Assembly: GCF_004193775.1 (NCBI RefSeq) | Contig: NC_041002.1 | Span: 4,451,261-4,515,260, forward strand | DNA length: 64,000 bases | Origin: Glycine soja | Taxonomy: Eukaryota; Streptophyta; Magnoliopsida; Fabales; Fabaceae | Direction of reading: 5' to 3' | Part shown: positions 59,750 through 64,000 of the stretch, one piece after another | Numbering within the stretch: position 1 is the stretch's first letter | How the letters are laid out: each line of letters starts with the position of its first letter | Notes under the pieces: generated by a model | What the model saw: the letters and a program-made list of their open reading frames with translations, nothing else | Told to the model about the DNA's origin: nothing | The model's database searches: none | Program-made: the position numbers and the translations under genes

Positions 59750-60960
59750 CTTTGCTAGGTCGACAAGTGCACCGATTCGAACAAGTAGTATATTAAAATG
59801 GTAAGACCGAGTATCGTATCCACAAGAAATTTGTTTCACTCAGACATTGTACATTCAGTGTGCAAACATTTGCATGGATTAAAAGCAAAGTAAATATCAA
59901 GTTGAATTTTGTACTAAAGTCTATTGGAATACAAACTAAATATCTAAAGTTTGAGAAGTAAAAACAGTCAAGTAAAAAGCGTCGGGTCGTTCTATTGAAT
60001 TTTCCTCGATGTTGTTATGTATTTTTCTCTATTTAATGCTATCCTAGTGTTCTTATGCTAAGAAATTACCCAAACCAAGACCTCTCTAGTGAATGGGCCT
60101 AACTCTCTTTAAACCTTGTCCTTAATCCCTCAACAAACTCAGCCTATAAGAGTTGCATTAAGTCTACAACATAATATGGACTAGATTGCTGCACTCCATT
60201 CCTAGACATACAATTTACTAGCTTGCTCTACCAAGTTCTAAGGCTTTAAAGCACTTTCCAATGCTAAAAATCCTAACTATACATACAAATGGGTGATCAA
60301 GCCACAAGCATGTAAAAATGAGCATAGATAGAAGCAATGAATACAGAAAACAACATTAAATAGATAGTGAAAAAATATTACATCAAGGGTTCAACAGAAT
60401 TTCCCAACCAAGAGGTTTAGCCTTCCATTACAAGAAATGAACTTTCAATACAAGGAAAAACATAATTTAAGTGGAAGAAAATGGCTAAGAAGGGTTGAGG
60501 ATGTCTCCTTCAACCTCTAGAACCCTAATCTCACTCCTCTAACCTAAACTCTTTTGGTGACTTGAATTCTATCGCTTCAGCTTCTCCCTTGACTCTATTT
60601 TTCGACTCCTCTCCCATTTTCCACTACCTTCAGTGTTTTAAATGCTACTTGGATGTTTCAGTTTTTGAAGGCTCACTTAGTGAGATTGGCTCGCTAAGCG
60701 AGAGTAAGTGAAATTTAGCTTAGCGAGTTGGGCGTGGTAAGCGCGTGAAGGGACAACCTACTCGTTGGGCGAGCTTACGGCGTGCTGGGCTAGCACATCT
60801 CTGACTGATCCTCTTCTAGGATTTCCCAACACGCTAAGCGAGCTGCATGCCTCGCTTAGCGGATGTGACTCGCTAAGCGCATATGCTTTGCTTAGCGAGA
60901 CATCAACTATTTGAACATTCTCTTCTTTTAGACTGAAATTGAAATGGTTTCAACATTAAT
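59750..60960 (-). repeat. GCTAAGCG-family retroelement repeat, copy 4
   Basis: On the minus strand it runs from the CTCGCTAAGC / GCTTAGCGAG cluster (60680-60900) through the CTTGATGTAATATTTTTTC block (about 60380) and the CATGCTTGTGGCTTGATCAC block (about 60300). It ends with GATACGATACTCGG at about 59820. It matches copy 3 (21840-23060) in this order. Non-coding. It lies in the gap of the MULE transposase. Confidence 0.65.
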
Positions 60961-61079
60961 TCACAAAATGAGAGTATCTACTATATAAAATCAAAATAAA
61001 CATGAAAATATGTACAATTCCTACAAAAAAACCATAAATTGGAGGTAAAACACTATTTTTTGTGCAAATATTCAATACA

Positions 61080-61990
61080 AAACTTAGTCGTGAATAGCGA
61101 CTAACAGTAAATTGCTAGTTAATGCAAAGTTGCATAAGGTGTTGGATGCTCGGCTTACCAAAACTACTCTTAATGCAATGTTAGAGATTTTCACCATGTA
61201 ACGTTATTCCAATTATTACCTTCATCTGCTAACCTACCCTAACCATCATCCCTAATGTAAAAGAGCCTAAATTATCCAATTTCACTCCTAATCCCTTAAG
61301 AGTTACTTCAAATAATTTTCTTTAAGAATAAAGATGCATAAATAAGGCTAAATAATACCATTCTATCCCTAGACATGGATTATCTAGAGGCTTTTTTAGA
61401 GTTCTTAGGATATAAACATTTACCAATGTATAAACCCTATAACACTACATGAGCATGAATGATCAAATCATAAACATGACACTAAACTTAGAAAAGAAGC
61501 AATAACATCAAAATACCATTAAATAGATAGTAAGAATCATTACATCAAGAGTATTTGATTGTTGAACTCTCAATAATGGGGTGGTTTAGCCTCTCATTGT
61601 CATGAGAGGCTTACAAATACAAAAAGGAAGTAAGAGGGATGGAAGAAAATAAAGGAAATGGTGCCCAAGTGAGTGGGTTTCCTCTCTTGTCTCGTGCCCT
61701 AGCTCTCCTATTTGGTGCCAACTGCTTTTTTTTGTTTCCCTCCTTTTCTCCTTTAAAACACAACACATTCATGTTTTTCGACATTGACTATGCACTAATT
61801 TTACATGTGTGCATTAAACGCACATGCAAAGTCCAGTTGGCACAAGTCGCGAGGAGTGGGCTAAGTTGCCTAGTACGGGCTAAGTCGCCATAAGCGCGCT
61901 AAGTCGACCTCCACGTTGGTTTTTCATGCTGAGCGGTTACTGACGCGTTGAGTGCACTGCTTCAGTTCTTCAACCATCTTCCATGTCTCC
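61080..61990 (-). repeat. GCTAAGCG-family retroelement repeat, copy 5
   Basis: The TTGATGTAATGATTC-like block (about 61545) and the CATGACAATGAGAGGC block (about 61600) occur in reverse. They are followed by the AAGTCGC / GCTAAGTCG / GCTGAGCG motifs at 61845-61960. The 3' conserved end is lost. It is closest in pattern to copies 1 and 2. Confidence 0.5.
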
Positions 61991-63722
61991 TGTTGTGCAA
62001 TTTTACAAAAAAAATACAACCAAAAACACTGTAAACTAACAAACTTTAGTATCCACTGGATAAAAACCTAGAAAAAGCTAAATTTCTAATGTTTTAACCC
62101 AAAAGAAGCATTAAAAGATAGGAGAATTAGATAATTGTTATTTTATTTAAATACACAAATTAATTATGCATAGTAATTATCATGGAACATGACGAAACCC
62201 TTTACGGGTTGACCTTCTTGTTGTGGCCATAACAATGTTTCCATCTCCACCACCATACCAGGAAGAAATTGTTGCATGCTTACAACAATCTTGGTAGATC
62301 GTGGTACGATCTTTCCCAGTTGTCGTAGATGTCTTTAACAGTTTTTGCTTTACCAACCATGTTATGTTGTTCGTGGTGGTTTATCCTTCAGTACTTTTGA
62401 TGTGTGCTATCAAGGTTGACACTAAAGTTGATGGATCATTTTCAATTAAGTTATGGATGCTTTTACTGATAAAAAAATATGACAACTTTGCATGATTTTG
62501 TGAGATTGAAGGATTTGAGCATGTGTGGGGTTCACAGAGCTTTCTTATTTCCCAATGTTTGGAGGCAAGGACGTATGATGCCCTGCACCTCCAAGCACAA
62601 CTATCGTCATTACAAATGACAATTAGCTTTGTTGGGTTCGATAATTATGTCTTATAGTTAGCTCTTTTGCTCACATGATGGTGCTACAAAGCATTTTGCA
62701 CGTCTTGTTTTCTCAGGAAATGCATCTCTTCGAAAAGAGTCCCTGACCAAATGTTGGACTTCTCTACCATCCAAGCTATGCCCGTATTCAAAATCTTGAA
62801 AATAGGATTCTTCAAAATTTTTCATATGGGGTGGTACGGTTGTGATTGGTGAAACATGTCGGGCTTCTTCCTCATCATCTTTCTCTTGGGGTCATTATGA
62901 AGAACTTTGTCTTCGTCCTTACTAAAGGGATTGGGTTCTTCGTTAGGTAAGCCTAATTCTACTGTGAACCCAGGCTCATTTGATCGGGTTGATGAGAAAG
63001 ACTCTATTGTAAAGGTACTGAAGTATGTGTGAGGATGATCCTTAATAGCATCAAATGATTGTGAGTCAAAAAAATTTATGGAAAATGACACAGAAAGAAG
63101 TTGGGTAAAAGAAGATTTATTTGCTTCAAATATATTTTGTTCTTATTGGGATAAAGCTAAAGTGTCTTGGGTTGCATCGGAGAATTGTGAATAATGGGAC
63201 TTAGGATAATATTGTGGTTGATAAGGTATTGGTTTAGGGTTTAGGGTAGGAACTGTATTATGCTCGATGTTTGCACTCGCAACATTGAAGAATTTTAGTT
63301 TGATGAATAACTAAAATCATAGCTTTCACGTCTTCGTTGCCAACAAGTTGGACTATTGTAAATTTCAGCATTTCGCTCCCCACTACTTGTGGGTACCAGA
63401 ATGAAATATTGCATACTTGGTCGAATGCTTGAAGATGGAGGCGTTGGTTGATTTTTGTTTTCAAGGCCTCAAGTGTGAGGCCTCCCTTTGTTTTAAAGAA
63501 CAATGATTTGGGGCTTCGAAAATTATCATCTTCATCTATTTTGAAGATTTGACCATCGTAGTGCACTAACTATTTGACAAATGAGTAAGACATATTGTGT
63601 ACGTAATAGACAAAGAATAGGGAAACAAATGTGACACAGGATTTGTGTTTGAAAACTTGGATGAAAGTAAAAGAGCAAGGAAGTGTTGTGTGGATGTGTT
63701 CAACGAAGGTGAATATGGGTTC

Positions 63723-63731
63723 TATATATAG
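63723..63731 (-). promoter_or_regulatory. Possible TATA box of the MULE gene
   Basis: CTATATATAGA is palindromic, so orientation is uncertain. It lies about 130 bases upstream of the MULE start codon at 63592 on the minus strand. Confidence 0.4.
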
Positions 63732-63791
63732 GGATCAAGGTAAGGGATTGTGACCTAGGGTCAAGGTAAGGGTTAGGGTTTGGAGCATTGG

Positions 63792-64000
63792 ATTCTTTGG
63801 GGTGAATAAATAAGGGTATGAAATAAATTAGATTCCCTAACATGAGTAGATAAGGGTCTGGAATACATTGGATTCCCTGACGTGAGTAGATAAGAGTATG
63901 AAATAAATTGAATTCCTTGACGCGAGTAGATCTTGTCTAAAATATGTTGGATTCCTTGGCGTGAGTAGATAAGGGTTAGAAAAGGATTGGATTCCCTGAC
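63792..64000. repeat. 40-bp minisatellite, continues past window
   Basis: Five units start at 63792, 63832, 63872, 63912 and 63951 (40, 40, 40, 39 and 40 bp), and a sixth begins at 63991. The unit is ATTCCCTGACGTGAGTAGAT plus AAGGGTATGAAATAAATTGG, with scattered substitutions. The array is cut by the window end. Confidence 0.92.

Larger units (their letters stand above)
58440..63592 (-). pseudogene. MULE (MuDR-type) transposase pseudogene, DDE core missing
   Basis: Minus-strand pieces from N to C: MSYSFVK*..HYDGQIF (63592 to about 63258) and NPTKLICNDDSCAWRCRASY / KHWEIRKLCEPHTC (about 62600-62500). Next come KTVKDIYDNWERSYHDLPR (about 62340-62280) and a residue stretch ending FVMFH at about 62165. 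Then a foreign block intervenes. The frame resumes with AKMRPTFNYYYSMLREEADV (59390-59190). It goes on to RTTNLAESIN-type residues, VKSTYVRCTALFNKKGRE and the SWIM finger CDCGKFQKFHMTCSH with HVHHEYRNYIHLMYTLESVS (58501-58850). This is the plant MULE order, but the DDE catalytic segment between FVMFH and AKMRP is absent and stops occur. A TATATA box on the minus strand at 63722-63731 fits a former promoter. Confidence 0.85.

Noticed and set aside
63228..63247. TTTAGGGTTTAGGG-like telomeric sequence
   Set aside because: Only about two units occur, within a MULE relic. Real interstitial telomere arrays have many copies.
1..64000. A new multigene biological system
   Set aside because: The intact genes are separate, well-known plant families and the remainder is transposon-derived or AT-rich. 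No operon-like or defence-like cluster was found.

Overview
The window is nuclear DNA from a dicot plant, most likely a legume and probably soybean (Glycine). It is very AT-rich, its genes carry short exons with GT-AG introns, and it is dense with plant transposons. The palindrome GTAATCGATTAC and the GCTAAGCG-rich repeats are, from memory, typical of soybean retrotransposons; I could not search a database.

Four host genes appear intact and their reading frames join exactly across predicted splice sites. They are an NPF2.12/2.13-type nitrate transporter (8751-12924, minus), a PTST2/FLO6-type starch protein with a CBM48 domain (36697-40963, plus), an RCC1-repeat protein (41911-44371, minus) and a small RRM protein (46216-47760, minus). 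From memory this gene set matches Arabidopsis At1g27050 (RRM), At1g27060 (RCC1), At1g27070 (PTST2) and At1g27080 (NPF2.12), so the window looks like an old conserved block swollen by transposons. A second NPF copy (26613-28685, minus) is a pseudogene. It lacks exons 1-2 and its last exon is split by a fragment resembling chloroplast ycf2.

Mobile elements by region. 1.7-2.3 kb: a MITE with perfect 15-bp inverted repeats. 3.1-7.9 kb: a CACTA element with an ACC target duplication, carrying two retroelement repeats in opposite orientation. 14.9-16.0 kb: one CACTA end and a copia gag fragment between inverted LTR pieces. 17.8-25.8 kb: a complete but dead Ty1/copia element (TSD cgtct) split by a 1.8-kb LTR and a 1.4-kb GCTAAGCG repeat. 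31.3-34.1 kb: a decayed plant-mobile-domain gene beside a divergent MULE N-terminus with a 65-bp minisatellite. 34.1-36.3 kb: AT-rich repeats. 49.3-55.4 kb: a dead L1-type LINE with a 902-bp TRIM retrotransposon in its ORF1. 55.6-56.2 kb: another MITE. 58.4-63.6 kb: a MULE transposase pseudogene whose catalytic core is replaced by GCTAAGCG repeats, followed by a 40-bp minisatellite running off the window end.

No RNA genes, CRISPR arrays or operon-like systems were seen. The four intact genes are separate transcription units with unrelated jobs: nitrate transport, starch granule initiation, an unknown RCC1 role and RNA binding. Nothing suggests a new multigene system. The most unusual items are the organelle-derived insertion in the NPF pseudogene, the nested elements and the minisatellites beside MULE N-termini.
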